DNA of 64,000 bases from Microbacterium sp. Se63.02b (lineage in GTDB: Bacteria > Actinomycetota > Actinomycetes > Actinomycetales > Microbacteriaceae): contig NZ_CP050453.1 of assembly GCF_014171575.1 (NCBI RefSeq), positions 1,302,001 through 1,366,000 of the forward strand, in the 5' to 3' direction. Each line of letters opens with the position of its first letter. The stretch's first letter is position 1. Of the stretch, positions 1 to 9,502 are shown one piece after another. Both the position numbers and the translations under genes were made by a program. Under the pieces are notes generated by a model. The model was not told the origin of the DNA, did no database searches, and was given only the letters and a program-made list of their open reading frames with translations.

Positions 1-130
1 GCTGTGTGAGTGCGCCGCTTGAGCGCGTCGGCTGAGCGCTGACGTCCGCTGGCGCCGCTATGCCTGCGCGCTCGGACAAGCCCGGTGCACCCCGAGGCAT
101 GAGTCGGCGCCTCGCGGACGAGAAACGCTC

Positions 131-158
131 TTGCGCTCTTTTTCCACGCATGTAGACT
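131..158 (+). promoter_or_regulatory. Candidate promoter of the first ABC importer operon
   Basis: TTGCGC at 131-136 and TAGACT at 153-158 are separated by 16 bases and lie about 100 bases upstream of the lipoprotein gene at 255. The stretch is AT-richer than its surroundings. The rest of 1-254 shows no convincing gene. The assignment rests only on similarity to -35/-10 boxes. Confidence 0.35.
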
Positions 159-254
159 AACCACCACGACACATCGAAGTGACGTCGATCCGGCCTCCGG
201 TCAAGCGGCACGTCGAACCTTCTTCACCACCCCCTGCACCCGAGAGAAGGAACC

Positions 255-1784
255 ATGAAACGAATGCCCCTCGCGCTCGCCGCGGCCGTCGCCGCGACGC
301 TCGCGCTCACCAGCTGCAGCGGCGGCGCCACACCCTCGCCGTCCGACGGCAGCGGTGTCGAGAGCCCCGACGCCCTCAACATCGGCAACTTCCTCGACGT
401 CACGTCGTGGGACCCGTCGCTGGCCGACATCGGCTTCGACGGGCCGTACCTGTCGGCCGTGTACGACGCGTTGATCGCCCTCGACGAAGACGGCGATCCG
501 ATCCCGTCGCTCGCCACCGAGTGGACCGTCGCCGACGACGACCTCAGCATCGACCTCGACATCCGCACCGACGCCGTGTTCAGCGACGGCACCCCGGTCG
601 ATGTCGACGCCGTGATCGCGAGCCTCGAATACCTCAAGGCCGGCGCCCGCTCGGGTGAGGCCTACGTCAACGTCTCCGCCTTCGACAAGGTCGACGACGA
701 CACGGTCCGCATCGTCCTCACGCAGCGCGACGACACGATCCTCTACTTCATGGGCCTCGGCCGCAGCTACGTCGCCTCCCCGGCCGCCATCGAAGCCGGC
801 ACACTCGGGAGTGAGCCGATCGGCTCCGGACCCTACGTCCTCGACAGCACGACGAGCGTCGCCGGCGCCGAGTACCACTTCACCAAGGCAGCCGACCACT
901 GGGACGCCGAGGCCTATCCGTTCTCCGAACTGGCGATCTTCCCGATCACCGACGCCACCGCGCGCCACAACGCCATGTTGAGCGGTCAGATCAACGTGCA
1001 GTACGGCGATGTCGCCAACCTGGAGCAGGCGAAGCAGCAGGGCTGGAACACGGCCGAGCGCGTGTCCGGCTGGGCGGGCCTGGTCATCACCGACCACACC
1101 GGCGTCAAGAGCGAGCCGCTCGGCAAGCTCGAGGTGCGCCAGGCGCTGAACTACGCCTTCGACGGAGCGGCCATCCTCGCCGCCGTCGGCAGCGGAGCCG
1201 GCGTCGCGACCAACCAGGTGTTCCCCGACGGCGGGCCGATCAACGACCCGGCGCTCAACGAGACCTACGCCTACAACATGGACAAGGCCAAGCAACTGCT
1301 GGCCGACGCCGGATACCCCGACGGGTTCGCCATCTCGATGCCCATGTCGCCCATCTTCGAGATGTGGAAGCCCTCGGCCGAGCAGGCGCTCACCGAGCTC
1401 GGCGTGAAGGTCACCTGGGACAACATGCAGATGCCCGACTACCAGCTGAACGCACCGAACTACCCCATGTTCATCTCGTTCCTCGCGATGGACGGCAACG
1501 ACGTCGCCACGGTCGCCCGCCAGGTGACCAGCGTGCAGTGGTTCAACCCGGAGCCCGACTACGCGAAGAACGAGGTCATCGCCCCTCTCGTCGAGAAGGT
1601 CCAGACCGAGCGCGGCGACGCCCAGACCGCGGCCGTCAAGGAGCTCAACGAGGCCCTCGTCGACCAGGCATGGTGGTCGGTCTGGTACCAGGCGAACAAC
1701 ATCTACTACACGGCACCCGGCATCCAGCTGCAGCCGGTGGTGGGCATGATGTTCCCGACGCTCCGCTACATCACCCAGGGCTGA
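255..1784 (+). CDS. ABC importer substrate-binding lipoprotein (SBP family 5)
   Basis: This is the extracellular solute-binding protein of a dipeptide/oligopeptide/nickel-type importer. The 509-aa product begins with a lipoprotein signal: a charged start, a hydrophobic core and the lipobox LTSC with Cys21, followed by a Gly/Ser/Pro linker. The body has family 5 features: an early 'DPSLADIGFDGPYLSAVYDA' stretch, the region 'WTVADDDLSIDLDIR', and the late 'QALNYAFDGAAI' block typical of DppA/OppA-like proteins. The frame is intact. The start follows a GAGAAGGA ribosome-binding site. It is the first gene of the importer operon, separated from the permease genes by a strong hairpin. The substrate cannot be told from sequence; the downstream hydrolase, methyltransferase and amidohydrolase suggest a small organic compound or peptide. 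Confidence 0.93.
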   Translation: MKRMPLALAAAVAATLALTSCSGGATPSPSDGSGVESPDALNIGNFLDVTSWDPSLADIGFDGPYLSAVYDALIALDEDGDPIPSLATEWTVADDDLSIDLDIRTDAVFSDGTPVDVDAVIASLEYLKAGARSGEAYVNVSAFDKVDDDTVRIVLTQRDDTILYFMGLGRSYVASPAAIEAGTLGSEPIGSGPYVLDSTTSVAGAEYHFTKAADHWDAEAYPFSELAIFPITDATARHNAMLSGQINVQYGDVANLEQAKQQGWNTAERVSGWAGLVITDHTGVKSEPLGKLEVRQALNYAFDGAAILAAVGSGAGVATNQVFPDGGPINDPALNETYAYNMDKAKQLLADAGYPDGFAISMPMSPIFEMWKPSAEQALTELGVKVTWDNMQMPDYQLNAPNYPMFISFLAMDGNDVATVARQVTSVQWFNPEPDYAKNEVIAPLVEKVQTERGDAQTAAVKELNEALVDQAWWSVWYQANNIYYTAPGIQLQPVVGMMFPTLRYITQG

Positions 1785-1791
1785 CGCCCCC

Positions 1792-1823
1792 GCCGGGGCG
1801 GCCGCGACGACGGCCGCCCCGGC
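1792..1823 (+). terminator. GC-rich hairpin between binding protein and permease
   Basis: A perfect 13-bp inverted repeat (GCCGGGGCGGCCG at 1792-1804 and CGGCCGCCCCGGC at 1811-1823) with a 6-base loop follows the binding-protein stop codon by 7 bases. It has no T tract. Such a hairpin inside an importer operon commonly acts as partial terminator or 3'-end stabiliser, giving more binding protein than permease; that role is inferred. Confidence 0.6.
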
Positions 1824-1866
1824 ACTTCCTTCCCCCTCCGACCCCGCCACCTCCCGAGAGGCTCCC

Positions 1867-2808
1867 ATGCTCCTGTTCACGGCGAAGCGGGTGCTGTCCG
1901 GCATCCTCCTGCTCGTCGCGGTCTCGATCGGCACGTTCTTCCTCGCCCACCTGGCGATCAGCGATCCGACGGCCTCGCTCCTCGGCACCACGGCGAGCCC
2001 TGCGCAGCAGGCCGCGCTCGCCGAGAAGATCGGCATCGACCGCCCGCTCCTCGTACAGTTCTGGGACTGGCTCTCGCATGCGGCACTGCTCGACTTCGGC
2101 GTCTCCTGGCGCAACTTCCAGCCCGTGAGCGCACAGCTCGCGATCAAGGTCCCCGTGACCCTCTCGGTCGTGACATTCGCCACGCTCATCACCGCGGTCA
2201 TCGGCGTCGCATTCGGGATGATCACCGGTCTCCGCCCCGGCACCTGGTTCGACCGGATCATCAAGGGCATCTCGGTCGTGCTCTTCGCCCTTCCCGGCTT
2301 CTGGGTCAGCCTCGTGCTCGTGATGTGGCTCGCCGTGCAGCTGAAATGGTTCCCCGCGGTCGGCTACGTGCCGCCCACCCAGTCGGTCGAGGGCTGGCTG
2401 CGCTCGATCACCCTGCCCGCCATATCGCTCGCCCTCGGCGGCATCGTCGCGGTCTCCGAGCAGCTGCGCAACGCCGTCATCGCGCAGAGCCGCCAGGACT
2501 GGGTGCGCACGCTCCGCAGCCGCGGACTCTCCGCGACCAGGGTGAACCTGCACATCCTCCGCAACGCCTCACCCGCGGCCCTGACCGTGATCGCCCTCAT
2601 GTTCGTCGGGCTGCTCTCGGGCGCCATCGTGGTCGAGCAGATCTTCAGCCTTCCCGGCCTCGGGCAACTCACCAACCAGTCGTCGCAGAACGGCGACATC
2701 CCGATGCTCCTCGGCATCACCGTCATCTCCATCGTGTTCGTCGTCCTGATCAACCTCCTGCTCGACCTCGTGCTCGGCTGGATCAACCCGAAGGTGCGCG
2801 TCGCATGA
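1867..2808 (+). CDS. ABC importer permease, DppB type
   Basis: This is the first inner-membrane permease subunit of the importer, 313 aa and intact. The N-terminus carries a membrane segment (about residues 9-29, 'VLSGILLLVAVSIGTFFLAH') followed by the short external region typical of DppB/OppB. Five further hydrophobic segments follow. The cytoplasmic EAA loop that contacts the ATPases is visible around residues 205-235 ('SRQDWVRTLRSRGL' then 'HILRNASPAAL'). The start is preceded by GAGAGG. The stop overlaps the start of the next gene by 4 bases (ATGA), indicating translational coupling. Confidence 0.92.
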   Translation: MLLFTAKRVLSGILLLVAVSIGTFFLAHLAISDPTASLLGTTASPAQQAALAEKIGIDRPLLVQFWDWLSHAALLDFGVSWRNFQPVSAQLAIKVPVTLSVVTFATLITAVIGVAFGMITGLRPGTWFDRIIKGISVVLFALPGFWVSLVLVMWLAVQLKWFPAVGYVPPTQSVEGWLRSITLPAISLALGGIVAVSEQLRNAVIAQSRQDWVRTLRSRGLSATRVNLHILRNASPAALTVIALMFVGLLSGAIVVEQIFSLPGLGQLTNQSSQNGDIPMLLGITVISIVFVVLINLLLDLVLGWINPKVRVA

Positions 2809-4587
2809 CCACGACAGACATCCGCGTCGCCTTCGACAAGGCCGCCCAGAAGCGCCGCTCCGGCCTGTTCCGACGCTTCCTGCGCCACCCCGGCGGCTAC
2901 ATCCCGCTGGCGATCTTCGTCCTCATCGTCCTGGTCGGCGTCCTCGCCCCGCTCCTCGCACGATGGACCCGAACTTCGTCGACCTCGCCGCGGCCAAGGC
3001 GCCCCCAGGGCCAGAGCACCTCCTCGGCGGCGACTCCACGGGGCGCGACATCCTCAGCCGACTCATCTACGGCACGCGCACGACCCTGTGGGGCGCGCTC
3101 ATCACGATCGTCACCGCGCTCGTCATCGGTGTTCCGGCGGGTGTCGCCGCCGGCTACTTCGGCGGGGTCTTCGACCGCGTCGCCACCTGGGTCAGCGACG
3201 CGCTGCAGTCCATCCCCGGCATGATCATCCTGCTCGTCGTCGCTGCGGGCAGCCGCAACAACTTCGAGCTGCTGATGGCCACGGTGGGCGTGTTCATGGT
3301 GCCGGGGTACTTCCGCATCGCGCGGTCGCAGACCCTCGCCGTCCGCAGCGAGCCGTACATCGATGCGGCCCGCGTCTCGGGTCTCTCCGACGGGCGCATC
3401 ATCTTCCGTCACGTGATCAAGGCGGTGTACCCGCCGGTCATCATTCAGACCGCGCTCACCGCCGGCATGGCGATGGGCATGCAGGCCGGGCTCCAGTTCC
3501 TCGGCATCGGCGACTCCAACGTCCCCAGCTGGGGCGCCATGATGCTCGAGGGCTTCCGCCTCATGCTCACCTACCCGCTCATGCTGCTGTGGCCCTCGGC
3601 CGCACTGGGGCTCACGATCGCGGTGCTCGCCATCATGGGGTCCACACTCGCCGAGCTCGTGCAGGTACGGACGCCTCGGGCGTCCCGTCGGAAGGCGGCG
3701 CAGGTCGCCGCGGCGGCGACCACCGCACCGACCGGCACCGCGCAGCACGCGGCCGAGGCCTCCGCCCTCCGAGTGGAGAACCTCCGCGTCGTGCACGCCA
3801 CCCCGAACGGCGAGACCGAGGTGGTGCACGGCGTCACCCTCGATGTGGCCCCCGGCGAAGTCGTCGGCATCGTGGGGAGTCGGGATCGGGGAAGTCGCAG
3901 ACGGTCTTCTCGGTGCTCGACCTGCTGCCCTCAACGGGCCGGGCGATCGCCGACGCCATCTGGGTGGGCGGCACCGACGTCACGAAGGCGACGCCGAAGC
4001 AGCGCCATGCCCTGCTCGGACGCGCGATCGGCTACGTGCCGCAGGAGCCGATGAGCAACCTCGACCCCTCGTACACGATCGGCCACCAGCTGATCGAGCC
4101 GCTACGTCACACGCAGGGTCTCAGCGCTGCGGCGGCGAAGGAGCGGGCTCGCGCGATGCTCATCCGCGTCGGCCTCACCGATCCCGACCGGGTGATGCGC
4201 AGCTACCCGCACCAGGTGTCCGGCGGCATGGCGCAGCGGGTACTGATCGCGGGTGCGATCGCAGGCAAGCCCTCGCTGCTCGTCGCCGATGAGCCCACCA
4301 CGGCGCTCGACGTCACGGTGCAGGCCGAGGTGCTCGAACTCCTCCGCGAGCTGCAGGCCGAGTACGGCATGGCGCTGCTGATCGTGACCCACAACTTCGG
4401 CGTCGTCGCCGACATCTGCGACCGCGTGATCGTGATGCGCGGCGGCGACGTCGTCGAGTCGGGACCGGTCGACGACCTGTTCGCCGCCCCCGCCGAGGAC
4501 TACACGCGCGAACTGATCGCCGCCTCCCTCGACGATGTCGAGAGCCGCGTCGAACTGGACCGCGCGAGAATCGAGGTGACCGCATGA
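2805..4587 (+). CDS. Fused ABC permease (DppC) and ATPase (DppD), with two frame breaks
   Basis: One open unit encodes the second permease and, without an intervening stop, the first ATPase. The permease starts at the overlapping ATG (MTTTDIRVAF...), loses frame near 2966, resumes at 'MDPNFVDLAAAK' and has the DppC EAA loop 'EPYIDAARVSGLSDGRII'. A linker rich in Ala/Thr (roughly 3690-3765) runs in the same frame into the ATPase. The ATPase then loses one G at about 3883 inside Walker A (should read GESGSGKS) and continues with the Q-loop 'YVPQEPMSNLDP', signature 'VSGGMAQRV', Walker B 'LLVADEPTTALD' and the H-loop 'LIVTHN'. The fusion itself needs no frame correction, so it is probably real. 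Permease/ATP-binding fusions of this family are known in actinomycetes. The product would be about 594 aa. Confidence 0.85.
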
Positions 4588-5414
4588 GCGCCCTGCTCTC
4601 CGTCGAAGACCTGGTCGTGGAATACGGCCGTGGCCGCCACGCCTTCCGCGCGCTGCACGGGGTCTCCCTCGACATCGCCCCGGCGAATGCCTCGGCCTGG
4701 TGGGCGAGTCCGGATCCGGCAAGTCGACACTCGGCAAGGCGATCCTCGGCCTCGCGCCCGTGACCGCGGGGAGCATCCGCTTCGACGGTCAGGAGATCAG
4801 CCGACTCGGCGGTCGCGCCCGCAGAGCGCTCGCCGACGACGTGCAGGTCGTGTTCCAAGACCCGTACGGTTCGCTGAACCCCGCCATGACGATCGGCGAC
4901 ATCCTCGCCGAGCCGCTGTTGACCACGGGGATCGGCGCGAAGGCGGCGGAGGCGAAGGTGCGCGAGATGCTCGATCGCGTGCGCCTTCCGAGCACCGCGA
5001 TGGACCGCTACCCGAGCGAGTTCTCGGGCGGTCAGCGCCAACGCGTCGCGATCGCGCGCGCACTCGTCCGGGGACCGCGACTCGTCGTGTGCGACGAGCC
5101 GGTCAGCGCCCTCGACCTCACGACGCAGGCGACGATCCTCGACCTGTTCATCGAGCTCCAGCGCGACACCGGGGTGGCATACCTGTTCGTCTCGCACGAC
5201 CTCGGCGTCGTCCGGCGCGTCTGCCACCGGGTGGCCGTGATGTACCGCGGCGAGCTCGTGGAGGTCGGCGAGGGGAGCAGGTCACCCGTGCCCCCGGCAT
5301 CCTTACTCCGAGCGGCTGCGTCTGGCCTCGCCCGTCGCCGACCCGATCGCGCAACGCGAGCGACGTGCGCAGTGGCTCGCTCTGCGGGAGGTGCGCGATG
5401 CGGCGGTACGGTAG
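4584..5414 (+). CDS. ABC importer ATPase, DppF type (frame breaks)
   Basis: This is the second ATPase of the importer, starting at the ATG that overlaps the preceding stop. The first 30 residues (MSALLSVEDLVVEYGRG...) lie in one frame. One C is missing near 4683, just before Walker A (GESGSGKST). The body then shows the Q-loop 'VVFQDPYGSLNP', signature 'FSGGQRQRV', Walker B 'LVVCDEPVSALD' and H-loop 'LFVSHD'. Two more single-base losses, near 5272 (GGGGG to GGGG) and 5293, shift the C-terminus. Corrected, it ends '...EVRDAAVR' with TAG at 5412-5414, about 277 aa, which is normal for DppF. Uncorrected, it reads through into the TetR gene, and that apparent fusion is an artefact. Confidence 0.82.
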
Positions 5415-5461
5415 CTCCAGGCCGGATCGCTCCCCGCATCGCAATCGGCCGGAAGGACCCC

Positions 5462-6049
5462 ATGCCGAAGATCATCGATCACGACCAGCGTCGACGGGAT
5501 ATCGTCGAGGTGGCCAAGAGCATCATCCTCAAGGGCGGCTTCGAGGCCGCGACCATGCGGAGCATCGCGGCGGAGGCCGGCTTCGCGAACGGCGCCCTGA
5601 AGCACTATTTCCCGGGCAAGGAGAGCATCGTCGCGGCGACCTTCGAGACCGTGCTGCACGAGCACGACACCTGGTTGCAGGAGTCGATGTCGGAGGGTGC
5701 GACCCCCGAGCGGATGCTGCGGCAGGTGCTCGAGGGGACTCTGCCCAGCGGTGTGGAAGAGATCGCCAGCGGACGCGTGCTGCTCGCGCTGTGGGAGTAC
5801 GCGATGTCGAACGACTCGCTCACGGAGCTGTATCGCACGCACCTCGGACGCTGGCGCGACATGCTCGTCGAGCGGATGGAAGCGGCTCGCGATGCCGGCG
5901 TCATCCGGGATCAGGACTATGCGTCCCTCGCGAACGAGTTCATCTCCGTCGCAGTCGGTGCGACCGTGATCAACCTCATGTACCCCGACGGCGAGCGGAT
6001 CGCCGACTACGAGAACTACATCGACCAGTTCCTGGCACGCCTGCGCTGA
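5462..6049 (+). CDS. TetR-family transcriptional regulator
   Basis: This is a 195-aa regulator. Residues 8-55 form the TetR helix-turn-helix ('RRRDIVEVAKSIILKGGFEA', then 'TMRSIAAEAGFANGALKHYF', then 'PGKESIV'). The rest is an all-helical ligand-binding and dimer domain with the late 'ANEFISVAVGA' helix. The chosen ATG at 5462 follows GGAAGGACCC. It sits 48 bases after the importer ATPase stop and before the hydrolase gene, so it probably controls the importer and the neighbouring enzymes. The effector is unknown. Confidence 0.9.
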   Translation: MPKIIDHDQRRRDIVEVAKSIILKGGFEAATMRSIAAEAGFANGALKHYFPGKESIVAATFETVLHEHDTWLQESMSEGATPERMLRQVLEGTLPSGVEEIASGRVLLALWEYAMSNDSLTELYRTHLGRWRDMLVERMEAARDAGVIRDQDYASLANEFISVAVGATVINLMYPDGERIADYENYIDQFLARLR

Positions 6050-6083
6050 GCACGGTGCGCCGGATCCGAGAGGACGGCGCCTC

Positions 6084-6785
6084 ATGACCACACCCCTGTT
6101 CGTCGAGCGGCACCCGGGCACCGGGCGGCCTGTCGCGTTCCTGCACGGCCTCGCCTCGCGCGGTTCGCAGGACTGGCCCGAGAGCGAGTGGGCGGGTGTC
6201 TTCGGCGACCGCCCCCGCGTCGTGGTCGACCTTCCCGCGCACGGTGCGAGTCCGTCGCTCGGCACCGCGCCCACATCGACGGTGCTCGACGCACTCGCGA
6301 CGGCGGTGGGTCCCGACGAGATCGACCTCGTCGGCTACTCCCTCGGAGCGCGACTCGCGTGGGATCTGGCGCGGCATCCGCGGGTGTCGGTGCGGCGTCT
6401 CGTGCTCGGCGGCCTCAGCGCGGGGGGAGCCGTTCGCGCTCGTCGACCTCGCCGCCGCGCGCGCGCGAGCGTGTCGGGCGGCGCTGCACCGGCCGATCCG
6501 CTCACCGGCATGATCGTGCACCTGGCATCGCAGGAGGGCAACCGGCCGGCGGAGCTCGTCGACCTGGTCGAGGGGCTGGCCTCCGAGCCGTTCGTCGCCG
6601 GGTCGGACGGGCCGGCGCAGCCGACGCTGCTGCTCGGCGGCATGGACGACGCGATGGCGGCAGGGATCGACGATCTCGCCCGGCTGCTCCCCGATGCGCA
6701 CACGCAGCGTGTTCCCGGTGACCACGTCGCTGCGGTGCACACGGCCGAGTTCCGTGCCGCGACGCGCGCCTTCCTGTCGGACTGA
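6084..6785 (+). CDS. Alpha/beta-fold hydrolase
   Basis: This 233-aa protein has the oxyanion region 'VAFLHGLASRGSQDW', the nucleophile elbow 'GYSLGAR' (Ser at about residue 92) and a late 'GDHVAAVHT' that supplies the catalytic His. It resembles small esterase/MenH-like hydrolases. The middle (about residues 118-135) becomes Arg-rich ('RARRPRRRARASV'). Shifting frame there gives the more natural 'AGEPFALVDLAAARAR'. This fits a compensated pair of length errors: a 6-G run at about 6421 that should have 5, and a GC repeat near 6463. It is co-directional with the TetR gene 34 bases upstream. The substrate is unknown. Confidence 0.75.
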   Translation: MTTPLFVERHPGTGRPVAFLHGLASRGSQDWPESEWAGVFGDRPRVVVDLPAHGASPSLGTAPTSTVLDALATAVGPDEIDLVGYSLGARLAWDLARHPRVSVRRLVLGGLSAGGAVRARRPRRRARASVSGGAAPADPLTGMIVHLASQEGNRPAELVDLVEGLASEPFVAGSDGPAQPTLLLGGMDDAMAAGIDDLARLLPDAHTQRVPGDHVAAVHTAEFRAATRAFLSD

Positions 6786-6830
6786 GCGCGTCTCGTTCAG
6801 TCGGCCCCTCCCTGCCCTTTAATTCCCACA

Positions 6831-6846
6831 GTTGTAGATAAATAAC
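6831..6846 (+). promoter_or_regulatory. AT-rich imperfect palindrome upstream of the methyltransferase
   Basis: GTTGTAGATAAATAAC is an imperfect palindrome (GTT/AAC arms) in an AT-rich patch directly upstream of the methyltransferase start, at the point where a TetR operator or a -10 box (TAGATA) would lie. TGTAGA also occurs upstream of the importer (151-156) and near 9353. A ribosome-binding site GAAAGG follows. Confidence 0.3.
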
Positions 6847-6860
6847 GAAAGGCCATCACC

Positions 6861-7849
6861 ATGACCGACACCCCCACCGCCGACGCCGCGCGGATCCTCG
6901 ACATCGCCACGGGCTACATGGCGTCGAAGCAGCTCTTCCATGCCAGCCGCATCGGCCTGTTCGCCGCTGTCGCCGACGGTTCGGACACGGTCTCGGCGAT
7001 CGCCGTCGCGTGCGGAGTGAGCGAGCGCATCGCCCGTCTGCTCGCCGACGCCATGGCGGCCAAGGGGCTCCTGCTCCGTGCCGACGGCCGCTACGCCGTC
7101 GCCCCGGATGCCGCCGCCTACCTCACGGGCGACGACGCGGCGATCGACCTCGCCCCCTTCCTCACCTTCCTCGACGAGATCAGCTACCCGCACTGGCTCC
7201 AGTTCGCACACACCGTCGACACGACGCAGCCCGGCGACCTCCAGATGGACGACGCCCGGTGGGCGACGTTCATGGCCGGCGTCATGACGTACAACCGGCT
7301 GCACGCTCAGGAGTTCGGGCGTCACCTCGACCTTTCCGGCGCCACCAGGGCGCTCGACTTCGGTGGGCTCTCCGCCGACTTCGCGCTGTCGGTCATGGCG
7401 CAGAACCCGGCGCTGCACACGACCTTCGTCTACGCGCCCGGCTTCGAGGACGGCATCGTCGAGGCGGTCGCGGCGGCGGGGCTCGCAGACCGCACGGCCG
7501 TGGAGGTCGCGGACACGGCGACCGCGACGCCGCAGGGGAGTACGACGCCGTGTTCGCGAACCACGTGATCCACCGGTTCTCGGCGGAGGAGAACGCGCAG
7601 ATCTTCCGCAATCTGCGGGCGGCCGCGGCTCCGGACGCGACCCTGACCGTGCTCGACTTCTTCCTCGACGACGACGCAGAGCAGCGGGGGATCGACGCGC
7701 TGCACGCGGGGGAGTACCTCGTGATCGACGGGACGGTCGTGTATCCCGAGTCCGAGGTTCGGGGCTGGCTGACCGATGCCGGCTGGGTGGTGCGCGACAA
7801 GGTCGCCCTGCCCGGCAGCCCGCGGGTGCTGGTCGCGACCGCGGTGTGA
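6861..7849 (+). CDS. Class I SAM-dependent methyltransferase (frame break)
   Basis: This is a probable O-methyltransferase of the plant/actinobacterial small-molecule type. The N-terminal third is a winged-helix dimerisation domain ('GLFAAVADGSDTVSAIAVAC', then 'SERIARLLADAMAAKGLL'). The middle carries a Rossmann-like strand ('TRALDFGGLSADFALSVM'), and the C-terminus has 'VFANHVIHRFSAEENAQIF' and 'PDATLTVLDFFLDDD', matching motif IV-V regions of these enzymes. One G is missing near 7537 (CAGGGGAG should be CAGGGGGAG), which splits the gene into two frames. Corrected, it encodes about 329 aa. The glycine-rich SAM loop reads 'DFGGLSADFA', somewhat unusual but acceptable. The substrate is unknown. 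Confidence 0.8.
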
Positions 7850-7909
7850 GACCTGCCCCGACGTCGGGAGCCCGGCGTCGGGGCCGCAGACTGGTCCGAG
7901 GGGATCAGA

Positions 7910-7946
7910 GGCGGGCGGCATGCGTGAACATGCCGCCCGCCGTTTT
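7910..7946 (+). terminator. Rho-independent terminator
   Basis: A perfect 13-bp stem (GGCGGGCGGCATG at 7910-7922 and CATGCCGCCCGCC at 7929-7941) with a 6-base loop is followed by GTTTTC. It lies between the methyltransferase and the convergent amidohydrolase and probably ends transcription of the former. A second hairpin (CCCCGACG and CGTCGGGG) lies at about 7856-7884. Confidence 0.75.
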
Positions 7947-8002
7947 CGTGCGTGCGTGCGTCGGTCCGGGTCGCCGGGCCGCGGCGCCGCCGGACGCCCG
8001 GC

Positions 8003-9344
8003 TCAGTCGCGGGAGAAGACCGTGCGGCCGTCGACGATGGTCCTGTCGACCCCGAGCGACGAGAACGCGCGTCCCGGCGTCAGGGGATCCTCGTCGAGGA
8101 CCGTGAGATCGGCGACCTTGCCGAGGGCGAGCGATCCCTTCCAGGCCGACGCGCCGTCCTGACGGGCGGCATCCACGGTCATCGTGCGCAACAGCCGTCG
8201 CCGTGTCTCGGCGTCGTCCACGACCCCGGCGTCGGTGAGCAGGGCGAGCGCGGCGTCGAGGCCGCGTCGCCAGTCGGGGCTCGCGATCGGGGCGTCGCTC
8301 GTCACGGTCGTCAGCGTCCCCGACGTGAGCATCTCGGCCAGGGGCCACGCGGTGGCGAGGCGGGCCTCACCGAGCTGCACGGCGGCCCACGAGTGGGTGT
8401 GCGCCGCGATGAGGGGCTGCACGGCGAAACCGGCATCCACCTCGCGCATGCGTGCGATCTGCTCGGGCGTGGCCAGGTCGCCGTGCACCACGTAGTGCGG
8501 CCGGCGGGGGCGGGGGCGTCGCGGAGGTGCTCCAGGACGGCGAGGAACTCCGCGATCGACCGGTCGCCCGTCGCGTGGACGGCGATCTGCATGCCACGGG
8601 TGGCGGCGAGCTCCACCATCCGCTGGAACGCGGACAGGGGATCGGCGCCACCGCGGGTGAGGAGGGCGCCCGTTGTGCCGTCGGCGTAGGGTTCCTCGAC
8701 CCACGCGGTCGCCAGGGGTGGAATGCCGTCGGCGAAGATCTTCACGCCGGGGATCGCGAGCCACCGTCGGTCGGTCGCCGGGGAGGGGTGAGGATGCCCC
8801 GCTCGAAGTCGTCGAGTGTGCTCTCGCCGTCGATCGTCCCGAACAGTCGCAGGAGGGTGACGCGCGAGGTCTGCGCGCCCTCGCGGTGCAGCTCGCAGTA
8901 TGTGTCGAGCATGTCGGTGCCGAAGCAGCCCGTCTCGCCGGCGTCCTCGCCGGGACCGATGCCGGGTTCGGTGTAGCTCGTGATGCCGAGTTCGGCGAGC
9001 AGGCGCCAGGCCCGGCGCAGGGCGGATCGCCGTTCGCCCGCAGTCGTCACGAGGGGGCCCGACGGCTGGTCCTCGGGCGCGGTGTCGGAGAAGAAGAGGT
9101 GCGGCCAGCGGGCTCCGAGCCACGCGCCGTGCAGGTGGGCGTCGTTGATGCCGGGGATCGCGGTGCGCCCGTCGAGCTCGACGACCTCGCAGGCGTCGAG
9201 CGCTTCGGCGTCGGCGTCGTGCGCGACGATCACTCCGTCGCGCACGGCGAGAGCGGTGGTGGTGCGGCCCGCGGGATCGAGGGTGTGGATGCGACCGCCG
9301 CGGATGATCAGGTCGGCGTCGTCGCCGGGAAGTGTCTCGCTCAT
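8003..9344 (-). CDS. YtcJ-like amidohydrolase (frame breaks)
   Basis: This metal-dependent amidohydrolase belongs to amidohydrolase family 3 (YtcJ-like). The N-terminal beta-sandwich reads 'ADLIIRGGRIHTLDPAGR', and the metal-binding 'GINDAHLHGAWLG' follows. The barrel shows 'GVKIFADG' (the family's metal-bridging Lys region), 'IAVHATGDRSI', 'YVVHGDLATPEQI' and 'VTSDAPIASPDW'. The C-terminus returns to the sandwich with 'GKVADLTVLDEDPL'. Two breaks must be bridged: near 8790 (CCCCC to CCCC on the coding strand) and near 8514 in a run of C triplets. Corrected length is about 447 aa, short of the 500-550 aa of typical YtcJ. It is convergent with the methyltransferase. The substrate is not known. 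Confidence 0.82.
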
Positions 9345-9502
9345 TATTCCACCAGTGTAGACGGAAAATGCCGGGTGCCGCGAGCGGAGCGCCGCCGATT
9401 CGGCGCGCGGTTCTCAGGCTTGTACGCTGGACGCATCCCCGATTCACCCGGCAACTCGCGCGCCGGCGATCTCGGCGCGCGCTCACACATGCAAGGACGC
9501 AG

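Noticed and set aside
201..2270. A 689-codon open frame on the minus strand antisense to the first binding protein and permease
   Set aside because: It is rich in Arg/Gly/Val/Asp in patterns that mirror the sense codons, has no recognisable domain, and overlaps intact conserved genes. High GC creates such long antisense frames throughout this window.
4700..6049. Apparent fusion of an ABC ATPase with a TetR regulator
   Set aside because: The link is made by two single-base losses near 5272 and 5293. Correcting them gives a normal DppF end at 5414 and a separate TetR start at 5462.
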